Origin: Caulobacterales bacterium
GTDB taxonomy: Bacteria > Pseudomonadota > Alphaproteobacteria > Caulobacterales > Caulobacteraceae
Assembly: GCA_019510435.1 (NCBI GenBank)
Contig: JAEKKJ010000025.1
Span: 1-59,377, forward strand
Length of the DNA stretch: 59,377 bases
Direction: 5' to 3'
This document shows positions 42,242-50,964 of the stretch, one piece after another (position 1 is the first letter of the stretch; every line of letters begins with the position of its first letter). The notes beneath the pieces were generated by a model. That model was not told the DNA's origin. It saw nothing but the letters and a program-made list of their open reading frames with translations, and ran no database searches. Position numbers and translations under genes: made by a program.

Positions 42242-42535
42242 TCAGCCCCCGGCCACCGCGTCCATGAACCCCGCCAGGGTCACGTCCAGCTCGGTCACTC
42301 CCTCGGCGTCGTGGGTGGCCAGCACCACCTCGACCCGGTTGTAGACATTGAACCACTCCGGATGGTGGTCCAGCTGCTCGGCGCGGATGGCCACGCGGGT
42401 CATGAAGCCGAAGGCCTGGTTGAAGTCCTTGAACCGGAAGGTCTTGCAGATCGCATCGCGCCCGCCCTCCACCCTGGCCCAGCCCGAGAGTCGGCCCAGC
42501 GCCGCCTCCGCGCCGATCCTTTCGGGCCGGGTCAT
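42242..42535 (-). CDS. phhB: 4a-hydroxytetrahydrobiopterin dehydratase
   Basis: A 97-residue pterin-4a-carbinolamine dehydratase. The active-site histidines sit in the motif AEQLDHHPEWFNVYNRVEV (H-H-P-E-W), and the N-terminal half has FRFKDFNQAFGFMTRVA. It recycles the pterin cofactor of aromatic amino-acid hydroxylases. The ATG overlaps the HAD gene stop by 4 bases. Confidence 0.92.
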   Translation of the reverse strand: MTRPERIGAEAALGRLSGWARVEGGRDAICKTFRFKDFNQAFGFMTRVAIRAEQLDHHPEWFNVYNRVEVVLATHDAEGVTELDVTLAGFMDAVAGG

Positions 42536-43209
42536 GCCGGTTCCGCCTGGTCGAAGGTGAGCCCGGTGAGCGTGGCGAGCTCGCCCAGCGCCTGGTCGAC
42601 GCCCGTCACCTTGATCGCCTTCATGCCCAGCTGGGCCGCCGGCTTGCAGTTGATGCCCAGGTCGTCGAGGTAGACGCAGGCCTCCGGGGCCACGGCCAGC
42701 AGCTCGCACATCATCAGGTAGATCTTCGGGTCCGGCTTGCGCACGCCGGCCTTGCTGCTCTCGATGATCGCGTCGAACAGCGGCATCACCTGGCCCATGG
42801 CGCCGGCCGCCTGCTGGATCTCGTTCTGGCCGGGGCTGTGCATCGAGACCACGTTGTTGGTGATGCAGCCCACCTTGAAATGGCGCTTGCAGGCCTTCAG
42901 CGCCGCCACCATCGCCGGCCGCAGCTCGCCCGCAAGGCGCGGCAGCACGTCCGCGCCGCGGATCGGAAAGCCCAACGCGGTCGACTCCTCCAGGAACAGC
43001 TGGTCGAACCGCGCCGCATCGATCTCGTTGCGCTCGAACAGGGCCCAGGCGTTGTCGTGGTGGTTTGCGGCGTTGACGCGCCGGATATGGTCCTTCGGCG
43101 CCCCCAGCTCGGCCTCCAGGCGGTTGAACGCCTCGAACGGCGAGGAGGTGAACACCCCGCCGAAATCCCAGATCACCGCCTCGACCGCCACACGCCGCTC
43201 CTGCACCAA
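42532..43209 (-). CDS. HAD family hydrolase (epoxide hydrolase N-terminal/ACAD10-type)
   Basis: A 225-residue HAD-fold protein. Motif I is WDFGGVFTSSPF, with D15 but Gly in place of the second Asp; motif II is CITNNV; motif III is KPDPKIYLMM with the lysine; motif IV is VYLDDLGINCKPA. The D-F-G variant is seen in HAD domains fused to acyl-CoA dehydrogenases (ACAD10). The substrate is unknown. It is co-transcribed with phhB. Confidence 0.88.
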   Translation of the reverse strand: MVQERRVAVEAVIWDFGGVFTSSPFEAFNRLEAELGAPKDHIRRVNAANHHDNAWALFERNEIDAARFDQLFLEESTALGFPIRGADVLPRLAGELRPAMVAALKACKRHFKVGCITNNVVSMHSPGQNEIQQAAGAMGQVMPLFDAIIESSKAGVRKPDPKIYLMMCELLAVAPEACVYLDDLGINCKPAAQLGMKAIKVTGVDQALGELATLTGLTFDQAEPA

Positions 43210-43264
43210 TTCTCTGCGGCGCGGACGCTAGAGACGGCGCGGCGGACGTGCAAGTAAGGGCGCG

Positions 43265-43624
43265 ATGCTGTTTCCGTCCCGCTGGCCCCGCCCCGTGCGC
43301 CTGGGCCTCTACGTCCTGGCCGCCGCGACGCTGCTCTATCTGACCAACGCGCCCCAGGCGGACCTGCCGGGCGTGAAGGCCGACGACAAGGTCGAGCACG
43401 CCACCGCCTGGTTCCTGCTGACCGCGAGCGGCTATGTGCTCTCGCCCCGGCGCGGCTGGGCGATCCCGCTGTTCGCGGCGCTGTTCGGGGTGCTGGTGGA
43501 GGTGCTGCAGGGGGTCCTGCCGTTCGGCCGCGACGCCGAGGTGGGCGACTGGATCGCCGACTGCGTCGGCGTGGCCGTGGCGGTGCTGGGCTATGGGGCC
43601 TGGCGGCGGACCGTGCGCCGGTGA
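43265..43624 (+). CDS. VanZ-like membrane protein
   Basis: A 119-residue protein with about four hydrophobic segments (10-25, 47-62, 65-88, 95-112). The VanZ-like pattern DDKVEHATAWFLLTAS, LFGVLVEVLQGVLPFGRDAE and DWIADCVGVAVAV is clear. Function is unknown outside glycopeptide resistance clusters. The stop overlaps the GTG of the next gene. Confidence 0.82.
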   Translation: MLFPSRWPRPVRLGLYVLAAATLLYLTNAPQADLPGVKADDKVEHATAWFLLTASGYVLSPRRGWAIPLFAALFGVLVEVLQGVLPFGRDAEVGDWIADCVGVAVAVLGYGAWRRTVRR

Positions 43625-44427
43625 GCCTTCGTCACGCGCCCTGGGAGGAGGCCGCCGAGTTCCGCATTGGCCTGCGCCCCATCGAGGCCGCCCACTGGTT
43701 CGAGGGCGGCGAGCCCGACCCGGCGGCGCGCAAGGACCCGCTGTTCGCCACTCACCGCGACCAGGTCTGGGGCGAGATCGAGGGCTCGCGTCCGGCGCAG
43801 GCGGAGGCCCTGGCCCTGGTGGCGCAAGCCGTCGACGCGCCGATCGACGCCGAGGGTCGCCCGCCCCTGCTGGCCGCCGCCCGAGCCGTGGCCGACGACC
43901 TCTGCCTGATGGAGAAGCGCGACGGGACCTGGCGGCTCACCGCCCTGTCGCTCAGCGCCGGCAGCTTCTTCACCGCCGACCAGGTGATCGGCAAGAGCCT
44001 CGCCGAGCTGCACGTCCCCGTGACCGGTTTCCACGAGCGGCTGCTCGCCCGCGTCACCCGCATCTTCGAGGGCCTGCGTGACGATCTGGTGCTGGAGCGC
44101 CGCAACTGGAGCGTGGTGAGTTCGCCGGACCTCTTCATGCCCGACCCCGGGCCCATGCGCGCCGCCATCCCCGCCCTCGACCCCGCCCGCGCCGCCCAGG
44201 ACCTGCGCGTGCGGGTGGAGCGCCAGACCCTGCGCCGGCTGCCGCAGACCGGCGGCGTGGTCTTCACCATCCGGGTGTGGGTCGACCCGCTGTCGGCCAT
44301 CGCCGCCGATCCGGCGCGGCTGGCGCTGTTCGCCCAGGCCTGGCGCGCCGCCACGCCCGAGTTCCGCGCCTACAAGCGGCTGGACCTCTACGACGACCTC
44401 GTGGCCCGCGTGATCGGCGCAGTCTAA
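43621..44427 (+). CDS. DUF3445/haem-dependent oxidative N-demethylase family protein
   Basis: A 268-residue protein. The family blocks RHAPWEEAAEFRIGLRPIEA, LCLMEKRDGTWRLTALSLSA with GSFFTADQVIGKSLAELHVP, and RVERQTLRRLPQTGGVVFTI are seen. Relatives are haem-dependent oxidative N-demethylases acting on small amines. GTG start at 43621, coupled to the VanZ-like gene by a 4-base overlap. The substrate is not known. Confidence 0.88.
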   Translation: MSLRHAPWEEAAEFRIGLRPIEAAHWFEGGEPDPAARKDPLFATHRDQVWGEIEGSRPAQAEALALVAQAVDAPIDAEGRPPLLAAARAVADDLCLMEKRDGTWRLTALSLSAGSFFTADQVIGKSLAELHVPVTGFHERLLARVTRIFEGLRDDLVLERRNWSVVSSPDLFMPDPGPMRAAIPALDPARAAQDLRVRVERQTLRRLPQTGGVVFTIRVWVDPLSAIAADPARLALFAQAWRAATPEFRAYKRLDLYDDLVARVIGAV

Positions 44428-44436
44428 GCTCGCCGC

Positions 44437-45192
44437 ATGCCCGAGCCGACCAAGCCCTTCATCTATCTCGCCGTGCCCTGTTACGGCGGCCAGCTGAACC
44501 TCTATTTCGTGGCTTCGCTGCTGCGGCTGCAGGACGCCTGCCGCGAGCGCGGGATCGGCCTGCACGTGGAGATGATGGGCGGCGAGGCCCTGATCACCCG
44601 CGGCCGCTCGCGCCTGGCGGCCCAGTTCCTCGCCTATCGGCAGGCCACCCACATCCTCTACATCGACGCCGACATCGGCTTCGGGCCGGAGACGGTGTTC
44701 CGCCTGCTGGACGCGGACAAGGACGTCATCGCCGCCGTCTGCCCGCTGAAGAGCATCGACTGGGAAAAGGTGCGGGCCGCGGCCCTGCGCGGCGTGAAGG
44801 ACCTGCAGGAGGCCTCGATCGGCTATGTGGTCCGCTTCCTGCCCACCGCCGACAAGAGCGTCGAGGTGAACGACGGCTTCGCCCAGGTGGCCTATGGCGG
44901 CACCGGCTTCCTGATGATCAAGCGCGCCGCCATGCAGCGCCTGTTCGACAGCTATCCGCAGCTGCGCGCCAAGATGGGCGACATGCACGACAACCAGGCG
45001 CCCGAGGCGGTGATGGTGTTCGACACCATGATCGAGCCGGAGACCGGCCAGTACCTCTCCGAGGACTACGCCTTCTGCCGCCGTTGGCGCGACCTGGGCG
45101 GCGAGATCTGGGCCGACTTCGCCGCGCGCCTGACCCATGTTGGCCACGCCGCCTACACGGGCAGCCTGATGCAGGCCCTGCGGCCGGGCTGA
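44437..45192 (+). CDS. glycosyltransferase-like (GT-A fold) protein
   Basis: A 251-residue protein. The nucleotide-sugar and metal site D77-A-D79 lies in HILYIDADIGFGPETVFRLL, preceded by LITRGRSRLAAQFL. A central Gly-rich segment AYGGTGFLMIKRAAM and SEDYAFCRRWRDLGGEIWAD complete the GT2/Anp1-like pattern. No membrane segment is seen, so it is cytoplasmic. Donor and acceptor are unknown. Two gene-less inverted-repeat elements start 15 bases after its stop. Confidence 0.82.
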   Translation: MPEPTKPFIYLAVPCYGGQLNLYFVASLLRLQDACRERGIGLHVEMMGGEALITRGRSRLAAQFLAYRQATHILYIDADIGFGPETVFRLLDADKDVIAAVCPLKSIDWEKVRAAALRGVKDLQEASIGYVVRFLPTADKSVEVNDGFAQVAYGGTGFLMIKRAAMQRLFDSYPQLRAKMGDMHDNQAPEAVMVFDTMIEPETGQYLSEDYAFCRRWRDLGGEIWADFAARLTHVGHAAYTGSLMQALRPG

Positions 45193-45206
45193 GCCGCCCG
45201 AAGAGG

Positions 45207-45343
45207 ACCACGAACCACACGAACCACACGAACGAACGCGCCGTGCGGCCGCGAAGCGGCGATCCATTCGATGGCGTTGGAGACCTTGTCGGTGCTTCGC
45301 CCCCTGCAGGGCCCCCGTTCGTGTGGTTCGTGTGGTTCGTGGT
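45207..45343. repeat. gene-less inverted-repeat element, CACGAACCA type
   Basis: The arm 45207-45234 (starts ACCACGAACCACACGAACCA) pairs perfectly, 28 of 28, with 45316-45343 around an 81-base loop. The arm is a run of a 9-base unit (CACGAACCA-like). The ends are ACCAC and GTGGT. The loop has no open frame of note. Confidence 0.85.
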
Positions 45344-45382
45344 CAATCCAGCGCCGCGACGCTTCGCGCCCGCTGGAAGGCG

Positions 45383-45456
45383 ACCGCCAAGACGCCAAGT
45401 TCGCCAAGGCGGCTCGCGCCGCGTCGAACTCTGAGCGACCTTGGCGTCTTGGCGGT
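45383..45456. repeat. gene-less inverted-repeat element, CGCCAAGA type
   Basis: The arm 45383-45404 (ACCGCCAAGACGCCAAGTTC and two more bases) pairs with 45435-45456 at 21 of 22 positions around a 30-base loop. The arm is built from CGCCAAG units. The ends are ACCGC and GCGGT. It lies 39 bases after the first element. Confidence 0.85.
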
Positions 45457-45588
45457 TCTCTTCACAACGGCGCCGCCTCGCCGGTGCTCACATCGTTCCC
45501 CATATCTGCTAGGAAGCCAACGAAGCGTCCGCGTTCGCGGACAGGTGAAGCATGTTCGGCCGCTTGGAGGCCGGATACGGGAGATTCC

Positions 45589-47967
45589 ATGCCCCGCGCC
45601 CCCAAGGCCGCCCCTGCCGCGCCGGCCGCCGGCCACAATCGCCTCGCCGAGCGCGAGGCCTGGGCGCTCAGCCGCATCGACGAGCGGCTGCGGTGGCTGG
45701 CCACCTGGACGATCCACAACGCCAACCACCTGCGCGAGAGCCGCGACGGGCTGAAGGTGGGCGGCCACCAGGCCTCCTGCGCCTCGATGACCACCATCCT
45801 GACGGCGCTCTACTTCCATGCCCTGAAGCCCGAGGACCGGGTCGCGGTGAAGCCGCACGCCAGCCCGGTGTTCCACGCCGCCCAGTACCTGATGGGCCGC
45901 CAGAGCCGCGAACAGCTGGAGGGTTTCCGCAGCTTCGGCGGAGCCCAGTCCTATCCCTCGCGCACCAAGGACAAGGACGACGTGGACTTCTCCACCGGCT
46001 CGGTGGGGCTGGGCGTGGCGATCACCGCCTTCGCCTCGCTGATGCAGGACTATCTCTCCGGCCACGGCTGGCTGGCCAGCGAGCGCCGGGGCCGGTTCGT
46101 GGCCACCCTGGGCGACGCCGAGCTGGACGAGGGCAACATCTACGAGGGCCTGATCGAGGCCTACAAGCACGACATCCGCAATGTCTGGTGGATCGTGGAC
46201 TACAACCGCCAGAGCCTGGACGCGACCACCGCCGACCGGATGTTCGACCGGTTCGACGACATCTTCGAGACCGCGGGCTGGCGGGTGGTGACGCTGAAGT
46301 GGGGCAAGGCCCAGCAGCGCGCCTTCGCCCGGCCCGGCGGGACGAAGCTGAAGGCCTGGATCGAGGCCTGCCCGAACGCGGAGTTCGCGGCCCTTACCTA
46401 CCAGGGCGGGGCGGCTTGGCGGGCCCGCCTCACCGCCGACATCGGCCGCGAGCCGGGCGTGCCGGCGCTGCTGGAGAGCTTCGACGACGAAGCCCTGCAC
46501 CAGCTCATGATCGGCCTGGGCGGTCACTGCATCGAGACCCTGACCGAGGCCTTCGATGCGGCCCAGGACGACACGCCGACCCTCTTCATCGCCTATACCG
46601 TCAAGGGCTTCGGCCTGCCGCTGCAGGGCCATAAGGACAACCACGCCGGCCTGATGACCCCCGCCCAGGTGGAGGCGCTGCGCCAGTCCATGGGCGTGCC
46701 GTCGGGCGCGGAGTGGGAGCCGCTGGCCGGCCTTTCGGAGGCGGAGGCCGACGAGGTCCGCGCCTTCGTGGCGGGCGCGCCCTTCGCCCAGCCGGCGACG
46801 CGGCGTTTCACCGCCCCGGCCGTGCCCGTCCCGGCCCGCGGGGCGTTCCCCAGCCCCGATGGCGCCGAACAGGCCACGCAGCAGGCGTTCGGCCGCATCC
46901 TCCTGGACCTCGCCAAAAGCGGCCACCCGCTGGCCGACCGCATCGTCACCACCTCGCCGGACGTCACCGTCTCCACCAACCTGGGCGGCTTCGTGAACCA
47001 GCGCGGCCTCTTCCGGCGGCGCGAGACGGCGGATGTGTTCCGCGACGCCAAGATCCCCTCGCCGCAGCGCTGGGCAGGCCGGATGGCGGGCCAGCACGTG
47101 GAGCTCGGCATCGCCGAGCACAACCTGTTCCTGAACCTGGCCGCCTTCGGCCTCGCCGCCCCGCTGTTCGGCGAGCGGCTGCTGCCCATCGGGACGGTCT
47201 ACGACCCCTTCATCAGCCGCGGCCTCGATGCCCTGAACTACGCCTGCTACCAGGACGCACGCTTCATGCTGGTGGCGACACCGTCAGGATTGACGCTCGG
47301 CCCCGAAGGCGGGGCGCACCAGTCGATCTACACGCCGCTGATCGGCATGGGCCAACCGGGCCTGACCTATTTCGAACCGGCCTTCGTGGACGAGCTCAGC
47401 GAGGTGATGCGCTGGTCGTTCGAGCACATGCAGGCCGACGACGGCGGCTCGGTCTACCTGCGCCTGACCACCCGCGCGATCGCCCAGCCCGAGCGGAAGA
47501 ATGACGCCTGGCGCGAGGATGCGCTGAAGGGGGCCTACTGGCTGAAGCCGCCGGCGCCGGGCGCGGAGGCCGCCATCGCCTTCTGCGGCGCGGTGGCGCC
47601 CGAGGTGCTCGCGGCGGCCGAACAGCTGGCGGACGACCTGCCCGGCCTGGGCGTCCTGAACGTGGTCTCGCCTGGCCTCCTGCACCGCGACGTCATGGCC
47701 GCCCGCCGCGGCCGCTGGCGCGGGCCGGGCCGGCGCGAGAGCCACGCCGAGGCCCTGCTGGGCCAGCTGTCGCCCACCGCGGGGCTGGTGACGGTGATCG
47801 ACGGCTCACCGGCGACGCTCAGCTGGCTGGGCGGCGTCCGCGGCCAGCGTGTCAGCGCCCTTGGCCTGGACAGCTTCGGCCAGGTCGGCGACCTGCCCGA
47901 CCTCTACCGCCACTACCGCCTGGACGTGGACGCCATCGTCGAGGCCTGCGCGGAGCTGTTTTTGTAG
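45589..47967 (+). CDS. transketolase/pyruvate dehydrogenase E1 (AceE)-like ThDP enzyme
   Basis: A 792-residue thiamine diphosphate enzyme. The N-terminal part is AceE-like: GGHQASCASMTTILTALYF, RVAVKPHASPVFHAAQYLMG, SYPSRTKDKDDVDFSTGSVG. The ThDP/Mg motif is GDAELDEGNIYEGLIEAYKH ... DYNRQSLD. The pyrimidine domain follows (GIAEHNLFLNLAAFGLAAPL with the catalytic Glu), then a C-terminal transketolase domain. It is shorter than AceE (about 890), so the partner and substrate (2-oxoacid or sugar phosphate) are uncertain. The ATG at 45589 has a GGGAG Shine-Dalgarno; the frame stays open upstream through the hairpin elements, which is not used. Confidence 0.88.
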   Translation: MPRAPKAAPAAPAAGHNRLAEREAWALSRIDERLRWLATWTIHNANHLRESRDGLKVGGHQASCASMTTILTALYFHALKPEDRVAVKPHASPVFHAAQYLMGRQSREQLEGFRSFGGAQSYPSRTKDKDDVDFSTGSVGLGVAITAFASLMQDYLSGHGWLASERRGRFVATLGDAELDEGNIYEGLIEAYKHDIRNVWWIVDYNRQSLDATTADRMFDRFDDIFETAGWRVVTLKWGKAQQRAFARPGGTKLKAWIEACPNAEFAALTYQGGAAWRARLTADIGREPGVPALLESFDDEALHQLMIGLGGHCIETLTEAFDAAQDDTPTLFIAYTVKGFGLPLQGHKDNHAGLMTPAQVEALRQSMGVPSGAEWEPLAGLSEAEADEVRAFVAGAPFAQPATRRFTAPAVPVPARGAFPSPDGAEQATQQAFGRILLDLAKSGHPLADRIVTTSPDVTVSTNLGGFVNQRGLFRRRETADVFRDAKIPSPQRWAGRMAGQHVELGIAEHNLFLNLAAFGLAAPLFGERLLPIGTVYDPFISRGLDALNYACYQDARFMLVATPSGLTLGPEGGAHQSIYTPLIGMGQPGLTYFEPAFVDELSEVMRWSFEHMQADDGGSVYLRLTTRAIAQPERKNDAWREDALKGAYWLKPPAPGAEAAIAFCGAVAPEVLAAAEQLADDLPGLGVLNVVSPGLLHRDVMAARRGRWRGPGRRESHAEALLGQLSPTAGLVTVIDGSPATLSWLGGVRGQRVSALGLDSFGQVGDLPDLYRHYRLDVDAIVEACAELFL

Positions 47968-47977
47968 GTCGCGGCGG

Positions 47978-48106
47978 CAGCGCGCCCTCCACCCCTTCGC
48001 GGTCCCCCTCCCCCGTTGGCACGGGGGAGGAACTAGCTATGTCGACCTCTCCAGTTCCTCCCCCGCTTGCGGGGAGGGGGACCGCGAAGCGGTGGAGGGG
48101 GCGCTG
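47978..48106. repeat. palindromic repeat type A, copy 2
   Basis: CAGCGCGCCCTCCACC ... GGTGGAGGGGGCGCTG, with the same inner parts (CCCCCTCCCCCGTTGGCACG, GGAACT...AGTTCC) as copy 1 at 22475-22604. It separates the E1-like gene from the convergent transsulfuration gene. Confidence 0.85.
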
Positions 48107-48128
48107 GGTCATCGACCGCCGCCCTGCC

Positions 48129-49304
48129 CTACCCCAGCGCCTGGTCCAGGTCCGCGATCAGGTCGTCCACATTTTCCACGCCCACGCTCAGCCGGACCAG
48201 CCCGTCCGAGATCCCGATCCGCGCCCGGGTCTCGGCCGGGATCGAGGCGTGGGTCATGATGGCGGGATGCTCGATCAGGCTTTCCACCCCGCCCAGGCTC
48301 TCGGCCAGGGTGAAGAGGCAGGTGCGCTCCAGCATCTCGCGCACGCCGGCCAGGTTGCGGTCCAGGATCGCGGTGATCATGCCGCCGGGCGCGGCCATCT
48401 GCCGGCGCGCCAGCTCGTACTGCGGATGGCTGGGCAGGCCCGGGTAGACCACCTGCGCCAAGTCCTTGCGCCCCTCCAGCCACTCGGCGATGGCCTGGGC
48501 GTTCTCGCAGTGGCGCTGCATGCGCAGGGCCAGGGTCTTCATGCCCCGCAGGGTCAGGAAGCTGTCGAACGGCGAGGCCACCGCCCCCACGGCGTTCTGC
48601 AGGAAGGTCAGCTGGTCGCGCAGCTCGGCGTTCTCGCCCACCACCAGCGCGCCGCCCACCACGTCGGAGTGGCCGCCTATATATTTGGTGGTCGAATGCA
48701 TCACCACGTCGAAGCCCAGCTCCAGCGGGCGCTGGACGTAGGGGCTGGCGAAGGTGTTGTCCGCCGCGGCGATCAGCCCCCGCGTCTTGCAGAGCGCGGA
48801 AATGGCCTGCAGGTCCGCCAGCCGCAGCAGGGGGTTGGTGGGCGTCTCCACCCAGACCATGCGCGTGCGCGGGGTGATGGCCGCCTCGATCGCGGCCACG
48901 TCGGCCAGATCGACGAAGCTGAACGCCAGCCCCGCCGAGCGCTTGCGCACCTTGTCGAACAGCCGGAACGAGCCGCCGTAGAGGTCCTCGCTGGCGATGA
49001 TGTGGTCGCCGGCGTCGAACACGTCCAGCAGGGTGGCGATGGCCGCCAGCCCGGAGGCGAAGGCGTAGCCCTTGGTTCCGCTCTCCAGGTCCGCAAGGCC
49101 CCGTTCCAGGGCGAAGCGGGTCGGGTTCTGGCTGCGGCTGTACTCGAACCCCTGGTGCACGCCCGGGCTCGACTGGGCGTAGGTCGAGGTGGCGTAGATC
49201 GGCGGCATCACCGCCCCGGTCGTGGGGTCGTGGCTCTGGCCGCCGTGGATCGCGCGGGTGGCGAAGTCGAGCCGGTTCTTCCCGGCGGAATGGTCGTCCT
49301 TCAC
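48129..49304 (-). CDS. cystathionine gamma-synthase/gamma-lyase family PLP enzyme
   Basis: A 391-residue Cys/Met-metabolism PLP enzyme (fold type I). The PLP lysine is K207 in MHSTTKYIGGHSDVVGG; YEYSRSQNPT-like FEYSRSQNPTR holds the phosphate-binding Tyr/Arg; SLGGVESLIEHPAIMTH is at the C-terminus. With cystathionine beta-synthase just upstream, it probably acts as a gamma-lyase in reverse transsulfuration, but gamma-synthase activity cannot be excluded from sequence. The ATG overlaps the CBS stop by 4 bases. Confidence 0.92.
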   Translation of the reverse strand: MKDDHSAGKNRLDFATRAIHGGQSHDPTTGAVMPPIYATSTYAQSSPGVHQGFEYSRSQNPTRFALERGLADLESGTKGYAFASGLAAIATLLDVFDAGDHIIASEDLYGGSFRLFDKVRKRSAGLAFSFVDLADVAAIEAAITPRTRMVWVETPTNPLLRLADLQAISALCKTRGLIAAADNTFASPYVQRPLELGFDVVMHSTTKYIGGHSDVVGGALVVGENAELRDQLTFLQNAVGAVASPFDSFLTLRGMKTLALRMQRHCENAQAIAEWLEGRKDLAQVVYPGLPSHPQYELARRQMAAPGGMITAILDRNLAGVREMLERTCLFTLAESLGGVESLIEHPAIMTHASIPAETRARIGISDGLVRLSVGVENVDDLIADLDQALG

Positions 49305-50689
49305 GCGGCGCGCCTCAGGTAGTTGATCAGGTCGATGCGGGTGATGAGGCCCAGGAACTCCTTGCCCTCCATCACGATGGCCACCTCGTCACGCTCGAAG
49401 ATCGGAAGCAACGCCTCAAGGCTCTCCCCCGCCTGCAGGGTGTGCAGCTTGGCGGTCATGGCGGCGGCGACGGGCTGGTTGAAGCGCACGTCCTGGCGGC
49501 GGTCCTCGACGGCTTCCAGGAGGTCGCTCTCGTCGATCAGCCCGATCAGCCGCCCGTCGTCCAGCACCGGCAGCTGGCTCACGTCGGCGGCGCGCATGCG
49601 GTTGTAGGCCGTGAGCAGGGTGTCGTCCGGCCCCACGGTCACCGTGTCGCCCGAGGTGGCGCCGCGGGCGATCAGGTCGCGCAGGTCGCCGTGCAGCTCG
49701 CGGTCCATCAGCCCCTGCTCCAGGACCCAGCTGTCGTTATAGACCTTGGAGAGGTAGCGCGAGCCGGTGTCGCAGACGAGGGTGACCACCCGCTTGGGCT
49801 CGGTTTGCTCGCGGCAGTACTTCAGCGCGCCGGCCAGCAGGGTGCCCGAGGACGAGCCGCCCAGGATGCCCGCCTTGACCAGCAGCGAGCGCGCCGCCGC
49901 GATGCTCTCGGTGTCGGTGATCTCATAGGCCTTGGCCACCAGGGCGAGGTCGCAGTTGTCGGGCACGAAATCCTCGCCGATGCCCTCCACCACCCACGAG
50001 CCGGGCGTGATCTCCTCGCCGCGCTCCACCAGGGGCGCCAGGATCGAGCCCACCGGGTCGGCCAGCACCATCTTGGTCTTCGGCGAGGCCTTGGCGAAGA
50101 AGCGGCCGAGGCCGGTCAGGGTGCCGCCCGAGCCGACGCCCACCACCATCGCATCCACGTCGCCTTCCATCTGCTCCAGGATCTCCGGGCCGGTGGTGGT
50201 CTCGTGCGCCAGGGGGTTCGCCGGGTTGGAGAACTGGTTGATGTAGACGGCGTTGTTCAGCTTCGCCGCGATCGCCGCGGCCATGTCCTGGTAGTACTCC
50301 GGGTGGCCCTTGCCGACGTCGGACCGGGTGATGCGCACGTCCACGCCCATGGCGCGCAGGTGCTGGATCTTCTCCCGCGCCATCTTGTCGGGCACCACCA
50401 GGAGCAGCTTGTAGCCCTTGAGGATGCCCACCTGGGCCAAGCCCAGGCCCGTGTTGCCGGCGGTGGCCTCCACGATCGTGCCGCCCGGCTTCAGCCGGCC
50501 ATCCTTCTCCGCCGCCTCGATCATCGAGCGGGCGATGCGGTCCTTGATGGAGCCGCCGGGATTGGCGCTCTCCAGCTTCACGAACAGCCGGCAGGGTCCG
50601 GTGTCGAAGCCCTTGAGCTCCACCATCGGCGTGCCGCCGATGAGGTCGAGGGTGGACGCCGCGGGCGGCGGCAGGGGTTGGGCGGTCAA
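49301..50689 (-). CDS. cystathionine beta-synthase
   Basis: A 462-residue PLP enzyme with two C-terminal CBS domains. PLP lysine K49 in NPGGSIKDRIARSM, substrate loop EATAGNTGLGLAQVG, phosphate loop GVGSGGTLTGLG, and GGSSSGTLLAGAL. The CBS pair spans about 335-460 (TVGPDDTLLTAYNRMRAADV and AGESLEALLPIFERDEVAIV). It condenses serine or O-acetylserine with homocysteine. The TTG at 50689 fits a short N-terminus with AGGA upstream; another TTG at 50779 would add 30 poor residues, so the start is uncertain. Confidence 0.9.
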   Translation of the reverse strand: MTAQPLPPPAASTLDLIGGTPMVELKGFDTGPCRLFVKLESANPGGSIKDRIARSMIEAAEKDGRLKPGGTIVEATAGNTGLGLAQVGILKGYKLLLVVPDKMAREKIQHLRAMGVDVRITRSDVGKGHPEYYQDMAAAIAAKLNNAVYINQFSNPANPLAHETTTGPEILEQMEGDVDAMVVGVGSGGTLTGLGRFFAKASPKTKMVLADPVGSILAPLVERGEEITPGSWVVEGIGEDFVPDNCDLALVAKAYEITDTESIAAARSLLVKAGILGGSSSGTLLAGALKYCREQTEPKRVVTLVCDTGSRYLSKVYNDSWVLEQGLMDRELHGDLRDLIARGATSGDTVTVGPDDTLLTAYNRMRAADVSQLPVLDDGRLIGLIDESDLLEAVEDRRQDVRFNQPVAAAMTAKLHTLQAGESLEALLPIFERDEVAIVMEGKEFLGLITRIDLINYLRRAA

Positions 50690-50964
50690 GGCGTCATCCT
50701 GGGCAGGGGAAGTATTTGCGGGTTTGGGGGCACGCTCTCGGCGTCCCCGGGCTGGCGGGAGAAACGCACGATGCGCCAATTCGGCGCAAGGGGTGAAATC
50801 GTGTGCGTCTGGGCAAGGGAAAGGGCACGAACCACCAGCCGCTCCTGCGCTCTGCGCGCCGCCTGTAACGTGAGCTAAACCGTTCCGTACGCGAACTGGG
50901 TCCCAACGCCTGCCATGGGCCGGGCGATGCGCGCCAGTCGCAAGCGCGCCGGATGGAGACCGCC

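Larger units (their letters stand above)
45193..45588. other. non-coding stretch with two hairpin elements
   Basis: About 395 bases between the glycosyltransferase-like gene and the E1-like gene. It contains the two inverted-repeat elements described separately, 39 bases between them, and 130 bases of leader, ending in GGGAG before the next ATG. No gene is seen. Confidence 0.7.

Noticed and set aside
45271..45588. N-terminal extension of the E1-like gene through the hairpin elements
   Set aside because: The open frame runs through both inverted repeats; the family N-terminus and a ribosome site support ATG 45589.
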